The notes under the pieces: generated by a model
The model's input: only the letters and a program-made list of their open reading frames with translations
Databases searched by the model: none
What the model was told of the DNA's origin: nothing
Shown: piece after piece, positions 31,301 to 39,787 of the stretch
Layout: every line of letters begins with the position of its first letter
Position numbering within the stretch: the stretch's first letter is position 1
NCBI GenBank assembly: GCA_030141605.1
Contig: JAQGDQ010000363.1
Location: forward strand, 53,501 to 117,500
Length of the DNA: 64,000 nt
Source: Tubiluchus corallicola
Taxonomy: Eukaryota > Priapulida > Priapulimorpha > Priapulimorphida > Tubiluchidae
Direction: 5' to 3'
Position numbers and translations under genes: made by a program

Positions 31301-34300
31301 AAGGTGTATGGAGATCCTGAGTTGCCCAGACAACAGGAACTCCCTCTCTTCCTCCCTGGTGTAGTCCAAAGGAAAGCGTAGCGATACGTTTGGCACCAGG
31401 TTGGCTGCAGGAGCTGCTGGAGTCAGTGAGCATGCTGCACTGGTCCGTCTTCGGGGCTCCACTCCTGATTTGGAAGGTTTACTCCTCTACACATGGCCGT
31501 TGGGTCACATGACCTTGTCCGCCCTCGGCTTGTTTGTGCAGCTCCTCCGCCTAGTGTCGAGATACTGTGTGGGCATCCCGCAAGCCTACAGCTGCAAATA
31601 TTGCTTAATTAAATGGACGTGAAACAAAGAACCTCTAAGTTTTCTTTTCACAGTTTATTATTAAAAACAACTTTATTATTTGGAGCCAATGCATCTCATC
31701 ATTGTCATTATCATCATCATTATCATCATCAATGTCATCATTATGTGACTGGAATAACGTATTAGCTTAATCATACATGGTTTTTGAAATGCCTTCCCAA
31801 CATGAAACTAAAAGCCACACTGTTTTCCAAAGCTGCCAAGTCTCAGACATTTCGCATGTTTCACATATTTTAACTCTTTCACACGCGCACATGCCTCAAC
31901 AATCATTTCTCACTCATTCTACAAATTAACAGGCAAAACTGTGAAATCATCTGGCTTCCTTTGCCATCAGTACAAACACAATTAGTAGTGTGCTACTCTC
32001 AATAATACAGCAGCGTGTCTCACAATGTATACTGTGTACTAAAGGGTATTAAAATTGAAATTAAGCATTTTTATATATTATTGAGCTTTTCTTGTGTATG
32101 CAAAAACATAATTGTTTTCATTATGCATAATGGTTTGTGAACTGTAATGTACCCAAAAATTGCCTAATTTTTTTACCCAAGTATTTTGATATTAGCACCA
32201 AAGGATGCTAAAATTTCTAAGGTGTTAATTTGTCCATCATGGCATGAGGGGGGTGGGTGGGCGAGAGGGCGAGATGATCACGGGGCTTTCTACATTTCAC
32301 CCTCATTTTTACATCAAATGGTTGGCAGGTCTGGTTTTTCTAATTTGAAATTGAAAAAATAGTAAAAAAAATTGACTGTAATTATAATTTTAGCTCCAGT
32401 TAGTTGCCCTGGTCTTAACTTCAAATTCGGTGTAGGATTCAAGGCTGTCAAAATCCCAAGATTGATTACTCGGGACCCCCCGGTCTCTCCATAGTCATGG
32501 CAGGTCTTAATTCAATGCTAACAGCTCACCAGTCAGTCTGACTTTTCTGAATTTTAATCTGGAAAATTAAACATACCATCTAACCCCAGCTCTCAACTGA
32601 TTAAAGACGAATTTTTGAAATCTCTTGAGAGGATGATTGTTTCTTTCTACTTTTGAACTTTGTAGCAAAACTTTTTCTACGACTTTGATGTTCACAAATT
32701 TCTTTATAGAGTGAACATAAGCTGCGCAAAGCTTTCGCTCTTTTACTTGCAGTATATCGGAGATACGAAGCTTCTTCTTCTTGCAAGACAGCTGCTTTCA
32801 GTGCTGTTTGATTAAGTTATAGCCTCTAGGTATTACATAAATTAGCTTATTGCAGTTTGCGCAGCTGAAAGGTAACATCTTCACACCTTGTATCACAGAT
32901 TGTGATTTGTAAGCATTTATCAGGTGTACAAGTGCGGGTATTGACCACAATGCGTTTCATTTACGAAAACGCGTCTTCGGTTTTCAACTCTGCTGCATTT
33001 GATGACGCTCAATCAGTAATCGACATATTTTTGGTAATATTTGGAGTGTTGATTATCATTGCAAATGGCATCGTTGTGTTGACAGTTGTGAAGTCGTTTA
33101 CTTTGCACACGCCTTTGTACTACTCCCTGTGTAGCTTGTCCGTGGCAGACTTGATTGTTGGTGTTGCTTTTCTCACGCAAACTATCTCATTTAACGTGGC
33201 TCCCTCTATGAAGCACAATCACATCGCTTGCAGTGTTATATTCATATTCACCCCTGCTTCGATGACAAACTCATTTATCAACTACCTCGTTCCAACATGC
33301 GAACGATTTGTAAGCATCGTATATCCGCTTCGTTATCCGAACTTTCTGACCGACCGACGAGTATTCACCATGATCGGATGCCTGTGGCTTTTCACGATTT
33401 CGAGTACAATTAGTTTTGGACTCCTGTACACGTTTTCGGTTGAGACAAAGTACAATTGTGTTCCCCTTACAGGTGGCATCTATTTTCCATTCACCCTGTA
33501 TTTCTTCACAGCTTGGTATATTTTCTTGTTTGGCACTATGAGCTGCCTGTACACCATCATCTTCAGAACTGCATGGCGTCAAATTAGAAGAATGCAGAAC
33601 ACTGTCATTTCCATCGTCTCACAGGGAGCCATTGTCACAAACAGAGGCATTTCTGATCTTCAAGCGAAACTGAAGCCGGTAAAAGCTGTCACAATTGCTC
33701 TTGGCTTATTCTTCCTGTGCTACATTCCTGGCATATTTACGAGCATTGTGTGGGCAAAAAACGGAGAATCGGAAATCATCAACCGATACAACTACTACTG
33801 GTTCTTCATACCGTGCTACTGCAACTCCTTGGTAAACGTGTTCATCTTCATAGCAAGACTCGACCATTTCAGGAATGAGCTGAAGAAACTCCTTTGCGGT
33901 AGATTTTTAGGTTTTTCCTCTTCAACCCAAAAGTTTGTAGTGTAACTAGAATATTTATAGCTTTCTACTGAGCATTTGAGTGGATGCCATTGTTGAAAAG
34001 ATGGTAACTAGCCGTGGACTCACGATGCTGGGAAAAAATAAAGATTAGTAAAGAGCAAGAAGTAATGAGTAAAGAGAAAAATTATTAGAAACTTCACTGC
34101 AGACTTAAAGGACTAGAAGAACTGTAGCTACTTATAATGAACACATTGAACAAAATAGTTAACAGTGGACTTATTTTTCCAGTTCTTAATTGGATGGTCT
34201 TTCTAATTATTACTGTTACCAGGGCTTAGTTCTCTTAACTACCACTATTAATTATCGTGTACAAACAACGTTTCAATCAAGTGGCATATGTGTAGTTACT

Positions 34301-37228
34301 CAGTTTTGTCTGTGTTCCTTGTAATTTACTTTTGCACTTTGGCACTATGACACTCTTCTTTTCAATGTACCACTCGATGACAGTGTTTCGTTTGTAGGAC
34401 GATTGTTTAGCGTGTAGTCAAGTACCACAAAGGTTAGTTTTTCCGGACAGCATTAAGCTGCAAGATATCATAACATTCCTTCAGGATTCTTCTGCATAGT
34501 AAGTTTTATTTTTCCATTTTGCTGTAAAGATTTTCCGGTTATTTTATTTTCATGTGAATTTTTACCATCCAGCTTTTGTTTCATAGTTCACAATACAAAT
34601 TTATAGTTTAGTGGAAGAATTAATTTCGATTAATTTTATGGAATGATGTCCAATGAAGTGTAAATACATTCCACACAACGAGCTTCGAAATCTTTAGTCG
34701 AGTTCGATGCTATTTGCTTCTTTTAAGTCTTAGTTTGAGAAGTTATGAATGGAATCGATTGATTTAGCGCATGTATTCCAGGCTGAGACTATTAATATTA
34801 TCAGCAAATTGTTGTGGTTGTCAATTGGTTGTAAATGTGACAAGTCGTAACAATTTGAAATACTGGGTTACATATATATATATAACACAGTGGCCTTTTG
34901 TACATGTATTGAAACACACGTTCGTAAGTCACTTCTAACTTTAAGTTTTGACTATTTTATTAGTAACGTTTTTTTAGTAAAACACAAAGTACAGATTCCA
35001 AACATACTGACATCATTGTACAACTCATTTTCAAACTGTATATACTTTTTGTTTTTATTTAAAATTTTAGCCAAATGAAATCACCAGGCATTACCACGAT
35101 GATTGATGGCAAAAACAAAACTCTGTATCTGCAGACGGTTCCATCTATTGAGCAAAGGACAAAAGCAAATTTGAAGAAAACACTTGAAGGTAACTATGCT
35201 GCATGATCTGGTTAGGTTGTGGCATTTAGCTATGGTTTGTGTCTTGCTTTTAATTATGTTAAGCTTGTTTAACTGTTGGCAATGTATGAATGAATTAATG
35301 CAGTCATGTTAGCCTTGTTTAACTGTTGGCAATGTATGAATGAATTAATGCAGTTATGTTAACCTTGTTTAACTGTTGGCAATGTATGAATGAATTAATG
35401 CAGTTATGTTAACTTTGTTTAACTGTTGGCAATGTATGAATGAATTAATGCAGTTATGTTAACTTTGTTTAACTGTTGGCTATGTATGAATGAATTAATG
35501 CAGTTATGTTAACTTTGTTTAATTGTTGGCAATGTATGAATGAATTAATGCAGTCATGTTAACTTTGTTTAATTGTTGGCAATGTATAAATGAATTAATG
35601 CAGTTATGTTAACCTTGTTTAACTGTTGGCAATGTATGAATGAATTAATGCAGTCATGTTAACTTTGTTTAACTGTTGGCTATGTATGACTAAATTAATG
35701 CAGTTATGTTAACTTTGTTTAATTGTTGGCAATGTATAAATGAATTAATGCATTTATGTTAACCTTGTTTAACTGTTGGCAATGTATGAATGAATTAATG
35801 CAGTCATGTTAACCTTGTTTAACTGTTGGCAATGTATGAATGAATTAATGCAGTCATGTTAACCTTGTTTAACTGTTGGCAATGTATGAATGAATTAATG
35901 CAGTTATGTTAACCTTGTTTAACTGTTGGCAATGTATGAATGAATTAATGCAGTCATGTTAACCTTGTTTAACTGTTGGCAATGTATGAATGAATTAATG
36001 CAGTTATGTTAGCCTTGTTTAACTGTTGGCAATGTATGAATGAATTAATGCAGTTATGTTAGCCTTGTTTAACTGTTGGCAATGTATGAATGAATTAATG
36101 CAGTTATGTTAGCCTTGTTTAACTGTTGGCAATGTATGAATGAATTAATGCAGTCATGTTAACCTTGTTTAACTGTTGGCAATGTATGAATGAATTAATG
36201 CAGTTATGTTAACCTTGTTTAACTGTTGGCAATGTATGAATGAATTAATGCAGTTATGTTAGCCTTGTTTAACTGTTGGCAATGTATGAATGAATTAATG
36301 CAAATGTTAACTCGAAAGGCTTAGTAAGCTTCGGAGATACAAGTCAAAACTTTGACTTTATGGCACTTTGCTACGGTTTCTTGCCTTGTTAGTATTGGAA
36401 GCAGGCACGGATTAGCGTTTTTGCTAGTGGAACTCCATTTTTCCTTGTCTATCGAATGGTAGTTGTCAAATAAAGCCGTATTTTTGTTAACAGGAAATAA
36501 AGTCACTGAGTTCGAGGGTATGGGTTGTACCCGAGAAATATAAGTAAAATCTGCCTGATCGCAATATTTCATCATCTCCGGAAACATGTCATGTAGGGCT
36601 TTTTTAAAACAAAATGTTATAATTAGAAGACCTGTCTTTGATTTGGACATTAAAACATTTGGGCTGCTTAATTGGGCAGAATTGTGATGATGATTTTTTT
36701 TCTTATTATTAGGCAAATTTGGTACTGGACACACACAAGCTTAGTCTCGATGATCACACACCACATTTTATAAAAATAAATGACCGATTGAAAGAATAAC
36801 TGAAGGAAGAACAAATGAAATAAATCCATGTGTAATGTAGTTGAAATCTCAGAAAAAAACTGTTAGTCATACCGTAGAGTTCTTCACACAGTCCGGAAGT
36901 AAACATACTTATTCACTGATCTTTGTTTGAAGAAGACTGTCTCATGTATACAGTGTGTCTAATGCAAAAGCACATAGAAAGTAAATTAATTATAAAATTT
37001 CATAACTGTGTGCCTGTGTGATATGTATTGTGTGTTTGGAGCGGCACTAATCTTAGTTTTGTTTTGTCATTTCTACAAAAGCAATTGTGTTTTTAAATTA
37101 ACATTTTCTTTCCAGAATTGGGACTCGTCGATGGACAAGAGATCGTGGTAGCTGATGAGACGACACCAAATGCACTTGTATTTACCCTAAATCTAGTTTC
37201 TAAGAATCAGATAGGTGGAGAACTGTGA
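19262..37228 (+). CDS. UBA3: NEDD8-activating enzyme E1 catalytic subunit (UBA3), 11 exons
   Basis: UBA3 with NAE1 adenylates NEDD8, takes it as a thioester and passes it to UBC12 to activate cullin-RING ligases. Exons are 19262-19366, 20288-20532, 20857-20900, 21227-21291, 21726-21881, 23911-24013, 25569-25773, 27999-28080, 34398-34498, 35071-35189 and 37116-37228. They sum to 1338 nt with every phase closing, giving 445 aa (human about 463). Seen: [15 protein letters not shown] loop GAGGLGCE at 50-57; [17 protein letters not shown] at 74-90; zinc pairs C194/C197 and C338/C341; catalytic C211 in NFPMCTIA; and the C-terminal ubiquitin-like fold that binds the E2, ending [19 protein letters not shown] 19262 gives an N-terminus like the shorter mammalian isoform; an upstream first exon is not excluded. 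Intron 8 contains an entire GPCR gene. Confidence 0.96.
20288..20532 (+). CDS. UBA3: UBA3 exon 2 (adenylation core)
   Basis: Encodes [20 protein letters not shown] and [18 protein letters not shown]. The donor is the weak CC/gtatcc, chosen because it alone restores [11 protein letters not shown] with the next exon. Confidence 0.93.
20857..20900 (+). CDS. UBA3: UBA3 exon 3 (44-bp small exon)
   Basis: Acceptor ttttag and donor gtaagta. It reads [14 protein letters not shown] with split codons on both sides (CC+T Pro and C+AA Gln), matching the family's HFNKIQDFNDTFYRQ segment. Confidence 0.93.
21227..21291 (+). CDS. UBA3: UBA3 exon 4
   Basis: Acceptor ttctag. It encodes [20 protein letters not shown], then Leu. 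Donor gtgagtg. Confidence 0.95.
21726..21881 (+). CDS. UBA3: UBA3 exon 5 (first zinc cysteine pair)
   Basis: Encodes [20 protein letters not shown], then [15 protein letters not shown] and [13 protein letters not shown]. Donor gtaaca. Confidence 0.96.
22500..22845. mobile_element. MITE, family A, copy 2 (UBA3 intron 5)
   Basis: Begins CAGTCAACCCTCGTTAAAC and ends GTTTAACGAGGGTTGACTG, almost perfect inverted repeats between TA dinucleotides. The interior is nearly identical to 2432-2773. Confidence 0.9.
23272..23350. repeat. Short tandem repeat, about 38-bp unit x 2 plus a partial copy
   Basis: The phrase CCAAGCAGTACCTCATGAAT recurs in tandem with ACCTCA(CTCA)GTCACC spacers, in UBA3 intron 5. 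Confidence 0.8.
23911..24013 (+). CDS. UBA3: UBA3 exon 6 (catalytic cysteine)
   Basis: Acceptor cttcag. It encodes [20 protein letters not shown] and WPKDNPFG; the Cys in PMCTIA is the thioester cysteine by family alignment. Confidence 0.95.
24521..24803 (+). mobile_element. tRNA-derived SINE (UBA3 intron 6)
   Basis: The head has an RNA polymerase III A box TAGTCTAGTGG at 24531-24541 and B box GAGTTCGAACC at 24572-24582 with tRNA-like spacing. A tRNA-unrelated body of about 190 bp follows, then an AATAAAGATTATTATT 3' tail of ATT/GTT repeats to about 24803. The head does not fold into a full cloverleaf, so it is a SINE and not a working tRNA gene. Confidence 0.85.
24976..25135 (-). mobile_element. 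RTE-like LINE 3' tail (minus orientation)
   Basis: A (CAT)n run is followed by CTGCCAATTACGCCTATAGT and GGCATTGGGCAGACAGA. The same block recurs at 40097-40225. An (ATG)n tail at the 3' end of a minus-strand element fits RTE-type LINEs. Confidence 0.5.
25569..25773 (+). CDS. UBA3: UBA3 exon 7
   Basis: Acceptor ctgcag. It encodes [32 protein letters not shown] and [20 protein letters not shown]. Donor gtgagca. Confidence 0.96.
25975..26762. mobile_element. MITE, family B, long copy (788 bp, UBA3 intron 7)
   Basis: Begins CAGTAGCCGCTGCTTAATAG and ends CTATTAAGCGGCGACTACTG, with inverted repeats of about 30 bp and TA on both flanks. There is no long open frame, so it is a non-autonomous relative of a pogo-like element. 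A shorter copy is at 3948-4422. Confidence 0.88.
27496..27918 (+). mobile_element. LTR-like unit with TATA box and poly(A) signal (UBA3 intron 7)
   Basis: A 423-bp block is flanked by the exact 10-bp direct repeat AATATTTGTG (27486-27495 and 27919-27928). Inside are TATATAAA at 27675-27682 and AATAAA at 27826-27831, spaced as in a U3-R-U5 LTR. The flanking repeat is longer than the usual 4-6 bp LTR duplication, so a retroposed transcript is an alternative. Confidence 0.45.
27999..28080 (+). CDS. UBA3: UBA3 exon 8
   Basis: Acceptor atatag. It encodes [20 protein letters not shown] and TFQAEKK, aligning with the family's AYIPLNNYLVFND segment. Donor gtaaag. Confidence 0.9.
30461..30820. repeat. 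Minisatellite, 59-bp unit x 6
   Basis: The unit contains AACAAGTGAAATGCAATTTA and AGAGGATTCGGGAACAGTCC and is repeated six times with few changes, in UBA3 intron 8. Confidence 0.95.
30998..31630 (-). pseudogene. GC-richer block with decayed coding-like sequence, unidentified
   Basis: Base composition is visibly richer in G+C than the surrounding intron. Minus-strand frames at 31212-31462 and 30992-31195 look protein-like ([32 protein letters not shown]) but are broken by stops. I do not recognise the family. It may be a transposon-gene fragment or a retrocopy. Confidence 0.35.
32950..33945 (+). CDS. Rhodopsin-family (class A) GPCR, single exon, nested in a UBA3 intron
   Basis: A seven-helix receptor of 331 aa from ATG 32950; the open frame extends upstream without another ATG. 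Seen: sequon N7-A-S; TM1 with N39; TM2 LSVADLIVG with D67 (D2.50); C94 at the top of TM3 and C170 in loop 2 for the conserved disulfide; CERF at 117-120 in place of DRY; TM6 LCYIP with P260; TM7 NSLVNVFIF at 292-300, a variant of NPxxY lacking the Pro and Tyr. The tail is short and has an LLCG cysteine that could be palmitoylated. The ligand is unknown; it resembles lineage-expanded orphan amine/MECA-like receptors of invertebrates. Being intronless suggests origin by retroposition or from a tandem intronless family. Confidence 0.92.
   Translation: MRFIYENASSVFNSAAFDDAQSVIDIFLVIFGVLIIIANGIVVLTVVKSFTLHTPLYYSLCSLSVADLIVGVAFLTQTISFNVAPSMKHNHIACSVIFIFTPASMTNSFINYLVPTCERFVSIVYPLRYPNFLTDRRVFTMIGCLWLFTISSTISFGLLYTFSVETKYNCVPLTGGIYFPFTLYFFTAWYIFLFGTMSCLYTIIFRTAWRQIRRMQNTVISIVSQGAIVTNRGISDLQAKLKPVKAVTIALGLFFLCYIPGIFTSIVWAKNGESEIINRYNYYWFFIPCYCNSLVNVFIFIARLDHFRNELKKLLCGRFLGFSSSTQKFVV
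34037..34042 (+). terminator. Candidate poly(A) signal of the nested GPCR
   Basis: AATAAA lies 92 nt after the GPCR stop and well before UBA3 exon 9. It would let the nested gene end inside the host intron. Confidence 0.55.
34398..34498 (+). CDS. UBA3: UBA3 exon 9 (second zinc cysteine pair)
   Basis: Acceptor ttgtag. It encodes [20 protein letters not shown] and [13 protein letters not shown]. It lies 6.3 kb after exon 8, beyond the nested GPCR. Donor gtaagtt. Confidence 0.94.
35071..35189 (+). CDS. UBA3: UBA3 exon 10
   Basis: Acceptor ttttag. It encodes [20 protein letters not shown] and [15 protein letters not shown]. Donor gtaact. Confidence 0.95.
35255..36303. repeat. Minisatellite, 50-bp unit x about 21 (UBA3 intron 10)
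   Basis: Units containing TTGTTTAACTGTTGGCAATG and TATGAATGAATTAATGCAGT run for about 1.05 kb with point variants (cagtcat/cagttat, aacc/agcc/aact). Some variants are shared by units some distance apart, which suggests block duplications. Confidence 0.97.
37116..37228 (+). CDS. UBA3: UBA3 exon 11 (terminal)
   Basis: Acceptor ttccag. It encodes [20 protein letters not shown] to GGEL with TGA at 37226-37228. An ATTAAA at 37248-37253 may serve as the poly(A) signal. Confidence 0.94.
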
Positions 37229-37248
37229 TATTTGTGTTTTGTGCTGTA

Positions 37249-37345
37249 TTAAAACAATGTAGTCTGTGTTAAACAATGTAGTCCGTGTTAAACAATGTAG
37301 TCCGTGTTAAACAATGTAATCTGTGTTAAACAATGCACTTCTTGT
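37249..37345. repeat. Short tandem repeat, 19-bp unit x 5, at the UBA3 3' end
   Basis: TGTTAAACAATGTAGTCCG repeats about five times immediately after the UBA3 stop codon, in the presumed 3' UTR or just downstream. Confidence 0.9.
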
Positions 37346-37519
37346 CAAATAATTTATCATAAAATAATGTAGTTTAAAACAATGCAGCTGATTAAAACCA
37401 TGATGACATTTTTGTAAAGATCTCTTGTAGTGAGACTTGCTTGATTGAATGGAGAAATTTCTTATAGCATTTTGTGCTTTATTCTTTTAGTGAGTTGCTA
37501 GAGTCTTGTATTTGAACTA

Positions 37520-38194
37520 CAGTCAAACCCCTGTATACCGTCCACTTTGGGATGGCAGAAAGTTGGCATTAAGTGAATTTAGCATTATAACAAGGCGCCA
37601 TTAACGTATACAGTAAGTCCTCGCTTAACGACTCCCCGTTTAACGACATTTCATTTTAATGACGCCGATCATTTGACACTTTTTTCACTTAACGATGAAC
37701 GTTTTGCTTTAACGACGATTTTTTTACTTTACTCAAGGCAAATTTTTATTTGATTAACAAAGTTTTTACCTAATTTGATGCATTAAAACAGACCTATTGC
37801 GTCGTTCTGTTCTAAAGATGCACTATTAATGTAAACAGTGTAATTATTATACATGTTTTTCCTTGCCAATTCACTAGTGACACTACTGCTGTATTACTAA
37901 TGGTTTGTGTATCAAGTGACCAGCGAGCAAAATTGGCTGCATCCTGTTGCTGTAGCAACCAGACTAAAAAGTATGTAGCAAGGTAGCCCCAGGGCTTAAC
38001 TCTGCAGTGTTCAACCACTGACTAGGCTTAAACGTTAACGAAAGAGAAACTGCTATAGCTAGGTATTGGTAAGTAAAATAAATAGCTGGTTTCAGGCAAA
38101 CAGGAAGACATTAATCAGTCGAAATATAAAAAAATTGTGCGTTAAACGAAGGTGGCATTCTAAAGGGGAGGGGGCTTATAGTGACGTTTCATTG
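37520..38194. mobile_element. Nested MITEs downstream of UBA3
   Basis: The outer element starts CAGTCAAACCCCTGTATAC after TA and ends near TATAGTGACGTTTCATTG before TA. A second element with its own TA and CAGTAAGTCCTCGCTTAACG terminus starts at 37611 inside it. Its right end is unclear, perhaps around 38145 (GTTAAACGAAGG). Pogo/Tigger-like termini; no coding capacity. Confidence 0.65.
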
Positions 38195-38196
38195 TA

Positions 38197-39055
38197 TTTC
38201 AAATCGTAAATTGTCTTTTCACATTATAAGTTGTTTATCTTCCTCAGCTGGTAATTTTTAATAGAATCTTTATATCACAACACCTATCTCTTCCAGCTGA
38301 ATTACACATTGCAAGGCTGGTACTTAACACAGAGCCTGCTAATTATCAAGGATAGTTCCCTAGGATGAGACATTAAACAGGCACAGTTGTGTTAGCCATT
38401 TTCATGTGTATGTATTTTCATGTGTATCAATAGGCAGGTGACAGATGTAATCACCGACAATCAGTAATCACTTTTTGCAGGATTGCCCATTCATTTAATA
38501 TCTAGTACCAGTATTGCTTAACTACATAGCCAAACACTGTGTGACCATTTAGCTTTTTTCTTTTCTGAAACTTCGCGGAAAAATGATGGGCTAGAGACAA
38601 GTACTTGGCCTATACGTGTACGAATTTACGTTGTGTCTGAAGTGCTACCAGCAGAAATTAATTTCAACTTTCTTTATCAAAAATGACACCATTAATTATG
38701 TTTTTACTATTTTACATAGAGAAGTGTTTGCAATTTGACTACTGCCATCCAAAAAGCTACTTTTGAACTATTTAAGGGCTAATGTTGCTTAAACTATGAC
38801 GACTCATGTAAAATATGACACAAGATTGCACACTTAGCATTTTGCCATTCTGATATCAACCTGAGCAGTTACATCAATAAATCTTTAGTATTTGAAACCA
38901 TTTTGTTAGTTGTCTTTTCTGACGTTGCCTTCTTCGGATAAGAATGAAAAATAGCAAAAAGTATTCAAAAACCCACGTTTTATCAACATTAAATTGCCTG
39001 TACCATTTTTGGACAGATGGCGTATGACCCAGTTAGGAATTCAATCAGGTTGAAG
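38197..39055. other. Intergenic, nothing recognised
   Basis: AT-rich sequence with an AATAAA near 38876. No open frame or repeat of note. Confidence 0.5.
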
Positions 39056-39787
39056 ACAAGCCATTCTGTGACAATGCAGTACATCAGGCATGAAGATGCC
39101 ATTTCAAGCCATTCTGTGACAATGCAGTACATCAGGCATAAAGATGCCATTTCAAGCCATTCTGTGACAATGCAGTACATCAAGCATAAAGATGCCATTT
39201 CAAGCCATTCTGTGACAATGCAGTACATCAGGCATGAAGATGCCATTTCAAGCCATTCTGTGACAATGCAGTACATCAGGCATAAAGATGCCATTTCAAG
39301 CCATTCTGTGACAATGCAGTACATCAGGCATGTCAGGCATAAGATGCCATTTCAAGCCATTCTGTGACAATGCAGTACATCAGGCATGAAGATGCCATTT
39401 CAAGCCATTCTGTGACAATGCAGTACATCAGGCATGAAGATGCCATTTCAAGCCATTCTGTGACAATGCAGTACATCAGGCATGAAGATGCCATTTCAAG
39501 CCATTCTGTGACAATGCAGTACATCAGGCATAAAGATGCCATTTCAAGCCATTCTGTGACAATGCAGTACATCAGGCATGAAGATGCCATTTCAAGCCAT
39601 TCTGTGACAATGCAGTACATCAGGCATGAAGATGCCATTTCAAGCCATTCTGTGACAATGCAGTACATCAGGCATGAAGATGCCATTTCAAGCCATTCTG
39701 TGACAATGCAGTACATCAGGCATGAAGATGCCATTTCAAGCCATTCTGTGACAATGCAGTACATCAGGCATGAAGATGCCATTTCAA
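39056..39787. repeat. Minisatellite, 48-bp unit x about 15, open on both strands
   Basis: The unit contains AAGCCATTCTGTGACAATGC and AGTACATCAGGCAT(G/A)AAGATGCC. Because 48 is a multiple of three, long frames persist: SHSVTMQYIRHEDAIS on plus and MYCIVTEWLEMASSCL on minus. One aberrant junction near 39330 shifts the frame. No start context, splice sites or family match support a gene. Confidence 0.95.

Larger units (their letters stand above)
28081..34397 (+). other. UBA3 intron 8, host of the nested GPCR
   Basis: A 6.3-kb intron holding a 59-bp minisatellite (30461-30820), a GC-richer block (30998-31630), short CA/CAT runs and an intact single-exon receptor gene at 32950-33945. The rest is AT-rich with nothing recognised. 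Confidence 0.85.

Noticed and set aside
33271-33582. Minus-strand 103-codon frame
   Set aside because: It is the antisense shadow of the GPCR coding region.
36321-36734. Minus-strand open frame of up to 137 codons in UBA3 intron 10
   Set aside because: Its first codon is GTG, composition is intron-like, and it lacks any recognisable motif. Judged a chance frame.
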